A DNA stretch of 64,000 bases from DATARH01 sp035534855 (GCA_035534855.1 DATLRD010000091.1:30323-94322), one strand, 5' to 3'. Shown: positions 27,101 through 35,780, counted from the first letter of the stretch. Numbers and translations are program-made. The notes: generated from the sequence alone by a model not told the origin.

Positions 27101-27616
27101 GCAGCGCGTGCGCTGTTCAAGGTGATGGCCTACAAGGACGAATACGAGGTCGCGCGGCTGTACGCCGACACCGATTTCGTGCACCGCATCGCCGGGCGGT
27201 TCGAGGGTCCGTACAAGCTGCGCTTCCACCTGGCGCCGCCGATCCTCGGCGATCGCGACCCGGAAACCGGCCACCTCAAGAAGCGCAGCTTTGGGCCGTG
27301 GATGCTGCCGGCGTTCCGCGTGCTGGCCAAATTCCGCGGGCTGCGCGGCACCGCCTTCGACATTTTCGGCCGTACCCCGGAACGCCGCGCCGAACGCGCG
27401 CTGATCGCCGAGGTCGAGGCCCAGCTCGACGAGATCTGCGCCGGGCTTAACGCGGCCAACCACGCGGTCGCGGTCGAGCTGGCGGCGGTGCCGCTCGACA
27501 TCCGCGGCTTCGGTCACATCAAGGAAGCAAGCTTGGCGCAAGCCCGCGCGAAGACCGAAGCGTTGCTCCGTGGGTTCCGCTCGGCCCCGCCGCCGCGTGC
27601 GCTGGCCGCCGAATAG
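24140..27616 (+). CDS. Indolepyruvate ferredoxin oxidoreductase family protein (fused alpha-gamma type)
   Basis: The 1158-residue protein fuses the two IOR subunits. The first half holds the pyrimidine-binding and TPP-binding regions (ANIGDGTYTHSGILA, then NDAVAMTGGQP). A Cys-rich 4Fe-4S segment follows (CEGCGDCSTQSNC and later CNKDFSCLKGFCP). The C-terminal part is the gamma-type catalytic domain (VTGVGGTGVVTIGALLGMAAH). Such enzymes oxidatively decarboxylate aryl-pyruvates from aromatic amino acids to acyl-CoA. The reduced ferredoxin acceptor could be FdxA or another carrier. ATG 24140 has AGGAGA upstream. Confidence 0.95.
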   Translation: MTLAAVSLDDKYALERGRVYLTGTQALVRLPLLQRQRDLAAGLNTGCFIAGYRGSPLGGFDQALWSARRFIEKNHIKFQPAINEEMGATAVWGTQQIGLFPGAKYDGVFAIWYGKGPGVDRSGDALKHGNSAGTARHGGVLAIAGDDHTCKSSTLAHQSEYAFIDAAIPVLNPAGIDDILDLGLYGWAMSRYSGCWIGFKTVAETMDSSASVSVAPDRITIVEPGDFAMPLGGLNIRWPDQPLDQEHRLHRYKLAAALAFARANRLDRVVIDSPRPRIGIVTTGKSYIDLRQSLDDLGIGEAEAAALGLRVYKVAMPWPLEPEGLRQFADGLEEILVVEEKRPVIEAQLKEQLYNWPADRRPRIFGKHDETGAWMLPSNGELTPAQISRAIGKRFAEFDATGRLAERLALIDAHERRNTGQVVPFARTPYFCSGCPHNTSTKVPDGSRALAGIGCHYLSQFMDRSTATFSQMGGEGAAWIGQAPFVETPHVFANIGDGTYTHSGILAIRSAVAAKVNMTYKLLFNDAVAMTGGQPLDGGLTVPMAARQLAAEGVGPIVVVTDEPEKYAPGTDFPPGATVRHRDELDHVQRDLRELPGVTAIIYDQTCAAEKRRRRKRGRFPDPARRVVINEAVCEGCGDCSTQSNCLSVVPVETEFGRKRAIDQSSCNKDFSCLKGFCPSFVTVEGGSLKRREGGDLGEDGLPPLPAPSLPTLDRPYGILVTGVGGTGVVTIGALLGMAAHLEGKGVGVLDMLGMAQKGGAVMSHIRIAETPEALHAARIGAGGADLLLGCDLVVAASAEGLSKLDPQTSHAIVNTHETITGDFTRHPDLNFPGAELCRAIALAAGPDRAEFLDVTGLATGLFGDSIATNLFTLGYAFQRGLVPVSDAAIERAIELNAVAVAFNRAAFRWGRRAAIDRKLVEARAAGRSAAPAERLSETLDEAIARRVAFLNGYQNAAYAERYAARVRRVRAAEEAALPGSTALSDAAARALFKVMAYKDEYEVARLYADTDFVHRIAGRFEGPYKLRFHLAPPILGDRDPETGHLKKRSFGPWMLPAFRVLAKFRGLRGTAFDIFGRTPERRAERALIAEVEAQLDEICAGLNAANHAVAVELAAVPLDIRGFGHIKEASLAQARAKTEALLRGFRSAPPPRALAAE

Positions 27617-27682
27617 CCGGGCTTTCAGGGAATTTTAGGAACGGCCTGCGAGCCTGCCGGCGACGCATCAACGGGGGACGGC

Positions 27683-28315
27683 GTGAGACGCTGGATCGGT
27701 CTTGTTGGCCTGGCGCTGCTCGCCGCGGCGAGCGCCCCGGCACTCGCCTGTCAGAGCCGGGGCAACCCGCTGCTCGACGAGAACTTCAAGAACCCAGAGA
27801 TCGGTTGGGGCAAGCCCGACGCGATCGCCGACTACACGCCGCGCGGGCTCGTCATGCGGCCGCCGGTCAACGGCAGCGCGTGGCGCTGGAACCGCAATTT
27901 CTCGATGGCGCGCGCCGATCTGTGCGTCGACGAGCAAAACCCGGCGATGATGCCGAACTCGGCCAACGAGCGGAACGTCGGCGATGTCGGGATCTGGTTC
28001 TGGGGCAAGGACGCGCAGAATTTCTACACCGCGACGATCGCGCCGGACGGCACCGCCGCGATCGACCGGCTGGTCAACGGCGTGTGGCAGACGGTCGTCG
28101 CGCCGACCCGCACCGCCTCCGTACGCGCCGCGCCCGGCGCGCGCAACGAGATCGAAATCGTGACCAGTGGCAATTCGGCGAGCTTCTTCGTCAATGGCAG
28201 CCACGTCGCCGAGTTTCACGGCCAGGCCCCGCCGGGCGGTGGCGCACCGGGGGTTTATGCCGAAAGCGGCCCCGACATCACCACCTGGCTGTTCCCGCGC
28301 GTGCGGCTGTATTGA
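27683..28315 (+). CDS. Secreted protein with a beta-sandwich (LamG/DUF1080-like) domain
   Basis: The 210-residue product starts with a signal peptide (MRRWIGLVGLALLAAASAPALA, cleavage after ALA, so the next residue is Cys). The mature part resembles concanavalin-like 3-keto-disaccharide hydrolase (DUF1080-like) domains, with WFWGKDAQNFYTATIAPDG and NEIEIVTSGNSASFFVNG. No catalytic residues can be assigned. A lipoprotein is conceivable because Cys follows the signal, but the -3 to -1 residues fit signal peptidase I better. GTG 27683 follows a GGGGGA. It is convergent with the DUF389 gene. Confidence 0.7.
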   Translation: MRRWIGLVGLALLAAASAPALACQSRGNPLLDENFKNPEIGWGKPDAIADYTPRGLVMRPPVNGSAWRWNRNFSMARADLCVDEQNPAMMPNSANERNVGDVGIWFWGKDAQNFYTATIAPDGTAAIDRLVNGVWQTVVAPTRTASVRAAPGARNEIEIVTSGNSASFFVNGSHVAEFHGQAPPGGGAPGVYAESGPDITTWLFPRVRLY

Positions 28316-28354
28316 CCGCCGGCGGCGGCCGGCATCAGGGCCGGGCGCCGGGCT

Positions 28355-28431
28355 TCCCGGTCCTGCACCTCCCGGTCCTGCACCTCCCGCGGTCCTGCAC
28401 CTCCCGGTCCTGCACCTCCCGGTCCTGCACC
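28355..28431. repeat. 15-bp tandem repeat, five units, intergenic
   Basis: Four 15-base units (TCCCGGTCCTGCACC) and one 17-base variant with an extra CG lie between the ends of two convergent genes. No unique spacers separate the units, so this is a minisatellite, not a CRISPR. Confidence 0.95.
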
Positions 28432-28438
28432 TCAAGGA

Positions 28439-29524
28439 TCATTCCTGCCCGGCGGCGGCGCCCCCTGCGGCGGTCACCACGACAACGTCAACAAATCGCA
28501 CCCGCAGTTTGATCGTCGAGCCGTCGGGCGGCGACGGCAACTCGCCCTGAACCTCGGCCACCTCTGTCGCAGACGGCGGCTTCGCGCCGCGCACGACCGC
28601 CCTGACGGTCGTGACATGGGTACTTTCGGAGACGCGCACGTCGACCAGGTGAAACCGGGCATCGTCGTCAAAGTGCCGGTGCAGCACGGCGCGAACCGCG
28701 CTCAGGAACAGCGAATCGCCGATCACCCGTTTCATCTGAAAGCCGAGCACCACTGCGAGGCCGCAGACCAAGCCGATGCTGACCAGGTTGCGCCGCAGAA
28801 AGGCGAGCATCCCCTGTTCGTCGACAGCCCGGTGCCAACGGTAGCCGCCCACCCAGAAGACGGCTGAAAACGCCACCTGGATCGCCACGATATTGGTCAG
28901 CACGAGGAGGAGTGCGCCGCCCGCCAAGTCAAATTCCGCACGCGCCAGCAGGATGCCCGCGGCGGCGAGCGGCGGCACCAATGCGGTCGCCACCGCAACC
29001 CCAACGATCGCGGTGCCGACCCGCGGCGACAGCACGGCCACGGCGCCGGCCGCACCGCCCGCCAGCGCAATGATCAGATCGAACAGGTTCGGATTGGTAC
29101 GCGCCCTGATTTCGGGGGTCAGCGGGATATCGTGATGAATGAAGCCGATCACGACCGCTATCGCGAGAATCCAGCCGATGCCGCCAGCCAGCGACAAAAA
29201 CGCCCGGCCGAGCAGCTTTCGGTCGCTCTCGTTGAGGCCGAGTGCGACGCCGGCAAGCGGGTTCAGCAGCAGCGCCACGACCATCGCGCCGATCACGACA
29301 GCCGGGCTGTTGGCCAACAGCCCATAGCTGGCGATCACCGTCGACAAGCCGTTCATCAGCCAATAGATGCGAGTCGGCTCGCTGGCCTCGCGCACCGATT
29401 TCAAAACCGCTGAGCGTGACTCCAGAAAGTCTGCGGAGACCGGCCGGCGAACCCGGGATTTTCGCCCGCCCTTGCTGATGTCATCCGCCGGCGGGCCCGC
29501 GAGGTTTTCCAACAAGCTCTTCAT
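28439..29524 (-). CDS. DUF389 (TIGR00341-type) membrane protein
   Basis: The 361-residue protein has five to six membrane helices with the DUF389 pattern: IASYGLLANSPAVVIGAMVVALLLNPL followed by VGTAIVGVAVATALVPPLAAAG. The soluble C-terminus is about 100 residues. The family's function is not established. ATG 29524 has a GGGGGG upstream. Its 3' end abuts the minisatellite at 28355-28431. The second HtrA protease starts further upstream on the same strand, but a gap of 85 bp separates the two. Confidence 0.85.
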   Translation of the reverse strand: MKSLLENLAGPPADDISKGGRKSRVRRPVSADFLESRSAVLKSVREASEPTRIYWLMNGLSTVIASYGLLANSPAVVIGAMVVALLLNPLAGVALGLNESDRKLLGRAFLSLAGGIGWILAIAVVIGFIHHDIPLTPEIRARTNPNLFDLIIALAGGAAGAVAVLSPRVGTAIVGVAVATALVPPLAAAGILLARAEFDLAGGALLLVLTNIVAIQVAFSAVFWVGGYRWHRAVDEQGMLAFLRRNLVSIGLVCGLAVVLGFQMKRVIGDSLFLSAVRAVLHRHFDDDARFHLVDVRVSESTHVTTVRAVVRGAKPPSATEVAEVQGELPSPPDGSTIKLRVRFVDVVVVTAAGGAAAGQE

Positions 29525-29608
29525 CGCCCCCCGCGATCGGTCACCTGCCGCATCGCGGCAGAATGCCTGATAACCCCCGACGATCACACAGACCCGAAAG
29601 ACCCGCCC

Positions 29609-31300
29609 CTACCCCGCCTCGATCGACAGGGCGATAAACCGCGTGCTTTCTTCGCGTTCGACGCGGATGAGGGCGAATTTGCGCCCGACCTTTTTGGCGG
29701 TCGCGACCAGTTGCACGATCTGCTCGGGCGTGGCAATCGGGGTCTCGCCGACCGCGACGATCAGGTCACCGGGGCGCAGCCCCTGGGCGGAGGCAGCGCT
29801 GTTCTGCGGCACGTCGACGATGACGGCGCCGCGCGCCCCCTCAGGCAGCGAAAACTGCTTGCGCAGATCGGGCGTGACGCGCGCCAGCTTGAGCCCGAGC
29901 GCGGTGATGGTCGGCGGCGGCTTGGGCTTTTCCGGCTGCGGCGGGGGCGGCGGCGGCGGCCGGTTGGGGTCGAGTGCGACGACCTTGAGTTCGGCGGCGG
30001 CCTCCTTGCCGTCGCGCCAGATCGTCACCTTGACCGTCTTGCCGGGCGGGGTATCGGCGACCATCGGCGGCAATTGTCGGCTACGCTCGACCGGCTTGCC
30101 GTCATAGGTCAGAATCACGTCGCCGGGGCGCAGTTTGCCCTGCGCCGCCGGGCTGTCAAAGTCGATCGCCGCGATCATCGCCCCGCGGCCCTTGTTGAGC
30201 CCGATGCTCTCGGCGATCTCGTCGGTGACCGGCTGGATGCGGGCGCCGATCCAGCCGCGCTCGACCTTTCCGGTCGCCTTGAGCTGGTCGATGATCGGCC
30301 GCGCCAGCGCCGACGGGATCGCAAACCCGATGCCGATCGAGCCGCCCGACGGTGAATAGATCGCAGTGTTGATGCCGATCACCTGCCCCGCCAGGTTGAA
30401 CATCGGGCCGCCGGAATTGCCGCGGTTTATCGACGCATCGGTCTGCAGATAGTCGACATACGGGCCGGAATGGATGTCGCGCGCGGTCGCCGAGATGATC
30501 CCGGCGGTCACCGTGCCCCCGAGGCCAAACGGGTTGCCGATCGCCAGCACCCAATCGCCGACCTTGGTCTTGGTCGAATCCCCCCAGCTTGCTGCCGGCA
30601 GCGGGGTCTTCGCATCGACCTTGAGCAGCGCCAGGTCGGAGACCTGGTCGCGGCCGATCACCTTGGCCTGCAGCACCGTGTTGTCCGAAAGGGTCACGGT
30701 GATCTGCTCGGCGTTGGCGATCACGTGATTGTTGGTCACGATCAGCCCCGACGGGTCGATGATAAAGCCCGAGCCGAGCGAGGCGATCGGTTCGCCGTTG
30801 GGGCCGCCGTGGCCGAAGAAATCGCGAAAGAAATCGTCGAGCGATGATTGCGGCGACGGCGACAGCGACGGCGGCGACGCCCCGGGCGCGCCCTTTGCCG
30901 GCGGCGGCATCGCCTTGGTCGTCGAGATATTGACGACGACGCCCACGAGGCGTCCGGCGAGATCCGAGAAGACATCGGCGAAGTGTGGTGGGGCGGGCGG
31001 GGATCCCGGTGCCTGCGCGACGGACTGTTGCGGGGCGGCCTGTTGCGGGGCGGCCTGTTGCGGGGCGACCTGTTGCGGGGCGACCTGTTGCGGGGCTACC
31101 TGTTGCGGGGCGACCTGTCGCGGGGCGGGCGGCGCCGGCGGGATGATCGGGGCCGGGGCCGCGGCGGGCGGCGGGGCCGGCGCCGCGGGCTGCGCCCGGC
31201 TCGGGGTTGGTCCCTGCGCCCAACCGGGGCCGGCCGCCACCGACAACAACACCGCCAGCAAGCCCGCAAGCATCGCGCCTTGCCGGCAAAAACCGCTCAC
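29609..31300 (-). CDS. Do-family periplasmic serine protease, copy 2, with repetitive linker
   Basis: The 563-residue protein has a signal peptide (residues 1-29), then a Pro/Ala/Gln-rich linker (30-105) built on QQVAP/QQAAP repeats, then the trypsin-like domain with His192 (TNNHVIA), Asp222 (SDLALL) and Ser296 (GNSGGP), and two PDZ domains. The linker is unusual for HtrA and may tether the protease to the envelope. GTG 31300 has a good AGGAGA seven bases upstream. The gene is divergent from the glycerate kinase. Two Do-family proteases in 12 kb suggests division of envelope protein quality control. Confidence 0.94.
   Translation of the reverse strand: MSGFCRQGAMLAGLLAVLLSVAAGPGWAQGPTPSRAQPAAPAPPPAAAPAPIIPPAPPAPRQVAPQQVAPQQVAPQQVAPQQAAPQQAAPQQSVAQAPGSPPAPPHFADVFSDLAGRLVGVVVNISTTKAMPPPAKGAPGASPPSLSPSPQSSLDDFFRDFFGHGGPNGEPIASLGSGFIIDPSGLIVTNNHVIANAEQITVTLSDNTVLQAKVIGRDQVSDLALLKVDAKTPLPAASWGDSTKTKVGDWVLAIGNPFGLGGTVTAGIISATARDIHSGPYVDYLQTDASINRGNSGGPMFNLAGQVIGINTAIYSPSGGSIGIGFAIPSALARPIIDQLKATGKVERGWIGARIQPVTDEIAESIGLNKGRGAMIAAIDFDSPAAQGKLRPGDVILTYDGKPVERSRQLPPMVADTPPGKTVKVTIWRDGKEAAAELKVVALDPNRPPPPPPPQPEKPKPPPTITALGLKLARVTPDLRKQFSLPEGARGAVIVDVPQNSAASAQGLRPGDLIVAVGETPIATPEQIVQLVATAKKVGRKFALIRVEREESTRFIALSIEAG
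31025..31129. repeat. 15-bp tandem repeat, seven units, coding
   Basis: Seven 15-base units of the CTGTTGCGGGGCGAC type encode the QQ(V/A)AP repeats in the linker of the second HtrA protease. The unit keeps the reading frame, so length variation between strains is expected. Confidence 0.95.
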
Positions 31301-31397
31301 CCGCTATCTCCTTTTCCGGTGCGCCGCGATCCGGCGCTGGCCTTTACGTCGCGCTCGATATGAAATGGCACGGCGATTGGCAAGACGGAATTGACAA

Positions 31398-32687
31398 TTG
31401 ACCACGCCTTCCCCCCTCGCGCCAGGGCCGTTCCTGCGCCGCCTGTTCGATGCCGCGCTAGCCGCCGCCGCGCCCGGCAAGGCGATCACCGGGCGGCTGC
31501 CGCAGGCGGTGCCCGGCTGTACGGTCGTGGTCGGTGCCGGCAAGGCGTCAGCGGCGATGGCCCGCGCCTTCGAGACGCAGTGGCAGGGGGAGCTGTCGGG
31601 GCTGGTCGTAACCCGGCGCGGCCATGCCGTCGCCTGCGAGCGCATTGCGATCGTCGAGGCCAGCCACCCGGTGCCCGACGCCGCCGGCGAGGACGCCGCC
31701 CGGCGCATCCTCGCGCTCGCCGGCGGGCTCGGCGCCGGCGACCAGCTCATCTGCCTGATCTCGGGCGGCGGCTCGGCGCTGCTGGCGCTGCCAGCGCCGG
31801 GCCTCACCCTCGCCGACAAGCAGGCGGTGACCCGCGCGCTCCTGCGCTCGGGTGCGGCGATCGGCGAGATCAACACCGTGCGCAAGCACCTGTCGGCGAT
31901 CAAGGGCGGCCGGCTCGCCGCCGCGGCGTATCCGGCGCGGGTGGTGACGCTGGCGATTTCCGATGTGCCGGGCGACGACCCGGCGGTGATCGCCTCCGGG
32001 CCGACCGTGCCCGATCCGACGACCTTTGCCGACGCACGCGCGGTGCTGGCGAAATACCGCATCGCCGAGCCGGCGGCGGTGATCGCCCATCTGGCCGCCG
32101 CGGCGAGCGAGACGCCCAAGCCCGGCGACCCGGTGTTTGTCGACGCGCATTACACGCTGATCGCCAGCCCCCAGCAGGCGCTGACCGCCGCGGCGGATGC
32201 GGCGCTGGCACACGGCGTGACGCCGATCGTGCTGAGCGACCGTATCGAGGGCGAGGCGCGCGACGTCGCCGCGGTGCATGCGGCGATCGCCCTCCAGCTG
32301 CGCGCCGGCAATTTCCGGGTCGGCGGGTCGGCCGTGGCGCCGCCGGCGGTGCTGCTGTCGGGCGGCGAGGCCACGGTCACCGTGCGCGGCACCGGGCGCG
32401 GGGGGCGCAACAGCGAGTTCCTGCTGGCGCTCGCCGCCGCGCTCGACGGCACGCCCGGCATCGCGGCGATCGCCTGCGATACCGACGGCATCGACGGCAG
32501 CGAAGACAATGCCGGAGCGCTCGTCTACCCGGACAGTGTGTCGCGGGGTGCGGCAAAGGGTGTTTCGATCAAGGGAGCACTAGCGCAGAATGACGGCTAC
32601 GGGTTTTTCGCCGCTCTCGACGACCTAGTCACCACCGGCCCGACCCTGACCAACGTGAACGATTTCCGCGCAATCCTCGTTTTGTGA
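31398..32687 (+). CDS. Glycerate 2-kinase (DUF4147 / MOFRL family)
   Basis: The 429-residue protein has the N-terminal DUF4147 domain (VVVGAGKASAAMA, then LISGGGSALL) and C-terminal MOFRL domain (LLSGGEATVTVRGTGRGGRNSEF, then AIACDTDGIDGSEDNAGA). This class II glycerate kinase (GckA/TtuD) phosphorylates glycerate at C2. Start is TTG 31398; no clear ribosome binding site is visible. Pyruvate kinase follows 27 bp downstream, so the two make a short route from glycerate to 2-phosphoglycerate and, with enolase elsewhere, to pyruvate. Confidence 0.92.
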   Translation: MTTPSPLAPGPFLRRLFDAALAAAAPGKAITGRLPQAVPGCTVVVGAGKASAAMARAFETQWQGELSGLVVTRRGHAVACERIAIVEASHPVPDAAGEDAARRILALAGGLGAGDQLICLISGGGSALLALPAPGLTLADKQAVTRALLRSGAAIGEINTVRKHLSAIKGGRLAAAAYPARVVTLAISDVPGDDPAVIASGPTVPDPTTFADARAVLAKYRIAEPAAVIAHLAAAASETPKPGDPVFVDAHYTLIASPQQALTAAADAALAHGVTPIVLSDRIEGEARDVAAVHAAIALQLRAGNFRVGGSAVAPPAVLLSGGEATVTVRGTGRGGRNSEFLLALAAALDGTPGIAAIACDTDGIDGSEDNAGALVYPDSVSRGAAKGVSIKGALAQNDGYGFFAALDDLVTTGPTLTNVNDFRAILVL

Positions 32688-32714
32688 TCGCGCCTATCGG
32701 TAGAGAACCCCGCA

Positions 32715-34133
32715 ATGCGGCGACAACGCAGTGCAAAGATCGTCGCGACCCTCGGCCCGGTCAGTTCGAGCCCGGAGCGCATTCGCGCGCTCTTCGACGC
32801 CGGGGTCGACGTGTTCCGGCTCAATTTCAGCCACGGCACGCACGACCAGCACCATGACCGCTTCGAGGCGATCCGCCGCGCGGAGCACGAGACCGGGCGG
32901 CCGATCGGCATCCTGGCCGACATGCAGGGGCCAAAGCTGCGGCTCGGCAATTTCGCCGACGGGCAGATCGAGCTGAAACCCGGCGCCATGATCCGCCTCG
33001 ATCTCGACCCCAAGCCGGGCGACGAGCGCCGCGCCTCGGTGCCGCATCCCGAGGTGTTTGCCGCGCTCGAGGAAGGCACCGACCTGCTGGTCGACGACGG
33101 CAAGGTGCGGCTGCGCATCGGCAAGCACGGCGCCGATTTCGCCGAGGCCCAGTGCATCGTCGGCGGCACGCTGTCGAACCACAAGGGGATTAACCTGCCC
33201 AACGTGGTATTGCCGATCTCGGCGGTGACCGAAAAGGACCGCACCGACATCGCCTTTGCCCTGCAGCACGGCGCCGACTGGATCGCGCTGTCGTTCGTCC
33301 AGCGACCCGAGGATGTGGCCGAAGGGCGCAAGCAGATCGGCAACGCCGCCGGGCTGATGGTCAAGCTCGAAAAGCCCTCGGCGATCGCGCATCTCGGCGA
33401 GATCATCGATTTGTCGGACGCGCTGATGGTCGCGCGCGGCGATCTCGGCGTCGAGATGCCGCCGGAAGATGTGCCGACCGTGCAGCGCCGCATCATCCAT
33501 GCCTGCCGGCTCGCCGGAAAGCCGGTGGTCGTCGCGACGCAGATGCTGGAATCGATGGTCAGCGCCCCGACCCCGACGCGCGCCGAGGCCTCCGACGTCG
33601 CCACCGCGGTCTATGAAGGCGCCGACGCGGTGATGCTGTCGGCGGAAACCGCGGTCGGCCAGTATCCGATCGAGGCGGTGGCGATGATGGACCGGATCGC
33701 CCGCCGGGTGCAGCAGGACCCGCTCTATTTCACCGGCCTCGACACCGGCCGCATGGCGCACGAAGAGACCAACCCCGACGCGATCAGCGCCGCCGCCTGC
33801 CAGGTGGCGCGGGACGTCGGTGCCGCGGCGATCGTGTCGTTCACCAGCTCGGGCGCGACGGCGCTCAGGGCGGCGCGCGAGCGCCCGTCGGCGCCGATCC
33901 TGGCGGTGACGCCGAACCTCGCCACCGCCCGCCGCCTCGCGCTGCTATGGGGCGCGCATTGCGTGCACAGCACCGACATCCGCGGCTTTGCCGACATGGT
34001 GCAAAAGGCGGTGCGCGCGGCGCATCGCGAGGGCGTCGCCAAGGCCGGGCAGCGCCTGGTGATCACCGCCGGGGTGCCGTTCGGCACGCCGGGCTCGACC
34101 AACGTGCTGCGCATCGCCTGGGTCGACCGCTAA
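32715..34133 (+). CDS. pyk: Pyruvate kinase
   Basis: The 472-residue enzyme shows the pyruvate kinase core: AKIVATLGPVSSS at the N-terminus, DVFRLNFSHG, the active-site lysine in LMVKLEKPSAI, DALMVARGDLGVE, and ATQMLESM followed by PTRAEASDVATAV. It converts PEP and ADP to pyruvate and ATP. The C-terminal allosteric domain is complete. It is in an operon with glycerate kinase. The 195 bp that follow separate it from the TIR gene. Confidence 0.97.
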   Translation: MRRQRSAKIVATLGPVSSSPERIRALFDAGVDVFRLNFSHGTHDQHHDRFEAIRRAEHETGRPIGILADMQGPKLRLGNFADGQIELKPGAMIRLDLDPKPGDERRASVPHPEVFAALEEGTDLLVDDGKVRLRIGKHGADFAEAQCIVGGTLSNHKGINLPNVVLPISAVTEKDRTDIAFALQHGADWIALSFVQRPEDVAEGRKQIGNAAGLMVKLEKPSAIAHLGEIIDLSDALMVARGDLGVEMPPEDVPTVQRRIIHACRLAGKPVVVATQMLESMVSAPTPTRAEASDVATAVYEGADAVMLSAETAVGQYPIEAVAMMDRIARRVQQDPLYFTGLDTGRMAHEETNPDAISAAACQVARDVGAAAIVSFTSSGATALRAARERPSAPILAVTPNLATARRLALLWGAHCVHSTDIRGFADMVQKAVRAAHREGVAKAGQRLVITAGVPFGTPGSTNVLRIAWVDR

Positions 34134-34328
34134 CCCGCCGAACCCGATTGAGCCGATCGCCCATCGCGCGTGCTGGCGGCGCCGGGTGATCGCCGCAGCG
34201 AGCCCCGCACCGGGTTCGACCTTTGGTAAGGGTGATGATACAACGGTCATACAAGCCGGTTGAGCGGCAACCGGCGCGGGCGCATCATGGCAAAGAGGGC
34301 ATCGGACCGCGCTGCGAGGTAGTTGCGC

Positions 34329-35768
34329 ATGGCGTTTGTCCCGGGATACGAGCACGACGTTTTTGTCTCGTACGCACATGTCAACGACCGGCCGTATCTC
34401 GATGCGGGGGTCGGCCGTGAGCGGCCGAGCGGCTGGGTATCGACGCTTGTCCGCCTGCTGAAGAACGCGCTGGCCGAGAGCATCGGCCGCGACGAGGCGT
34501 TTACCGTATGGTTCGACGCGCACAATCTGCGCGGCAACCACCGGCTGACCGAGGAAATCGCCCAGCACCTCGAACACTCGGCCAATCTGCTGGCAGTCTT
34601 GTCGCCCGGCTACAGCGCCTCGGACTGGTGCCGCGACGAGGCCCATCTTTTCACCGGCCACCACGCCGCCGACCTGCGAAACCGGGTATTCGTCGTCGAG
34701 ATGGCGCCGCTCAACGAACCGCCGCCCGGCGAATTTCGGGGGCTGCGCAACTATCGCTTCTGGTATCGCGACCGCACCGAGCAGGTGCGCACCTTTGCCC
34801 GGCCGGCGCCGAGCGCCGAGGAGCTGGAATATTTCCGGCTGATCGAGGATCTGGCGCGCGACCTGCACCACCAGCTGGTGATGATGGCGACGGGCCCCAC
34901 CCCGGCACCCGCCGCGGCGCCGAGCGGCCCGTGCGTGTTCCTGGCCGAGGTGCCCGATTACCTGGTACCGCGCCGGGCCGAGGTGCAGCGCTATCTCGAA
35001 CAGCAGAACCTCGTGGTGCTGCCGACCGCCCCCTTCCCGCGCGACGCCGGCGGGTTCAAGGCGGCGCTCGATCGCGACCTCGAAAAGAGCGTGGCGTTCG
35101 CCCAGCTGCTCGGCCCGGAGCCCGAGCGCAGCACGTCGGATGATCTGCCGAACGGTTATGCCTGGGCACAGTTCGAGGCGGCGCAGCGCCGCGGCCTCAA
35201 GATCCTGCAATGGCGCAGCCGCGACATCGACCCGCAGACCGTCGCCGCCGCCCGGCACCGCGAGCTGCTGGAACTGCCGACCGTGCAGGCAACCTCGCTG
35301 GAAGCCTTCAAGAGCGCGATCGTCGCCGCGGCGGCCCCGCCGGCGCCGCCGCCGCCCAAGCGCGACACCGGCGAACGGCCGCTCGTCTTCCTCAACACCG
35401 AGCCCAGCCAACGCCCGATCGCGGCGCAAATCCGCGCCGCGCTGGGCGAGCGCGCGGTGTGGGCCGAGCCGCTGTTCGAAGGCTCGTCGGAGGTGGTTCG
35501 CGAAGACCTCGAACGCAACGTCATCGATTGCGACGCGATGGTCATGGTCTATGCCGACAACCCAGGCTGGGCGCGGGCGCAGCTGCGCACCTATACCAAG
35601 CTGGTGCCGCGGCGCGACCACCCGGTGCGCGCCCTGCCGCTGATCGACGCGCCGCCGCAGGAAAAGCCCGACCTCGGCTTCTTTCTGCCCGAGATGGTGG
35701 TGATCGACGGGCGCCACGGCATCGGGCCAGAGGCGATCAGCCGGCTTTCCGCGTCGCTGCAGCTCTGA
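34329..35768 (+). CDS. TIR-domain protein with two further TIR-like modules
   Basis: The 479-residue protein has three modules. Module 1 (about 9-160) is a TIR domain: HDVFVSYAHVN opens it and SDWCRDE (catalytic-type Glu104) sits where NAD-hydrolysing TIR domains keep S-x-W-C-x-x-E. Module 2 (about 202-330) and module 3 (about 350-465) repeat the CVFLAE and LVFLNT strand and a later helix, but read YAWAQFE (Glu283) and GWARAQ (Gln418) at the matching site. A proline-rich linker joins modules 2 and 3. There is no membrane segment. ATG 34329 has GAGG about nine bases upstream. The STAND ATPase gene starts 12 bp after its stop. NADase or signal-nucleotide activity is inferred, not shown. Confidence 0.85.
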   Translation: MAFVPGYEHDVFVSYAHVNDRPYLDAGVGRERPSGWVSTLVRLLKNALAESIGRDEAFTVWFDAHNLRGNHRLTEEIAQHLEHSANLLAVLSPGYSASDWCRDEAHLFTGHHAADLRNRVFVVEMAPLNEPPPGEFRGLRNYRFWYRDRTEQVRTFARPAPSAEELEYFRLIEDLARDLHHQLVMMATGPTPAPAAAPSGPCVFLAEVPDYLVPRRAEVQRYLEQQNLVVLPTAPFPRDAGGFKAALDRDLEKSVAFAQLLGPEPERSTSDDLPNGYAWAQFEAAQRRGLKILQWRSRDIDPQTVAAARHRELLELPTVQATSLEAFKSAIVAAAAPPAPPPPKRDTGERPLVFLNTEPSQRPIAAQIRAALGERAVWAEPLFEGSSEVVREDLERNVIDCDAMVMVYADNPGWARAQLRTYTKLVPRRDHPVRALPLIDAPPQEKPDLGFFLPEMVVIDGRHGIGPEAISRLSASLQL

Positions 35769-35780
35769 CGGCTAGCCACC

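Noticed and set aside
25271..27541. Minus-strand open frame of over 700 codons opposite the indolepyruvate oxidoreductase gene
   Set aside because: Antisense shadow of a clear, full-length enzyme; no ribosome binding site or recognisable protein.
28355..28431. Possible CRISPR array
   Set aside because: The 15-base units follow each other directly with no spacers and no cas gene is present.
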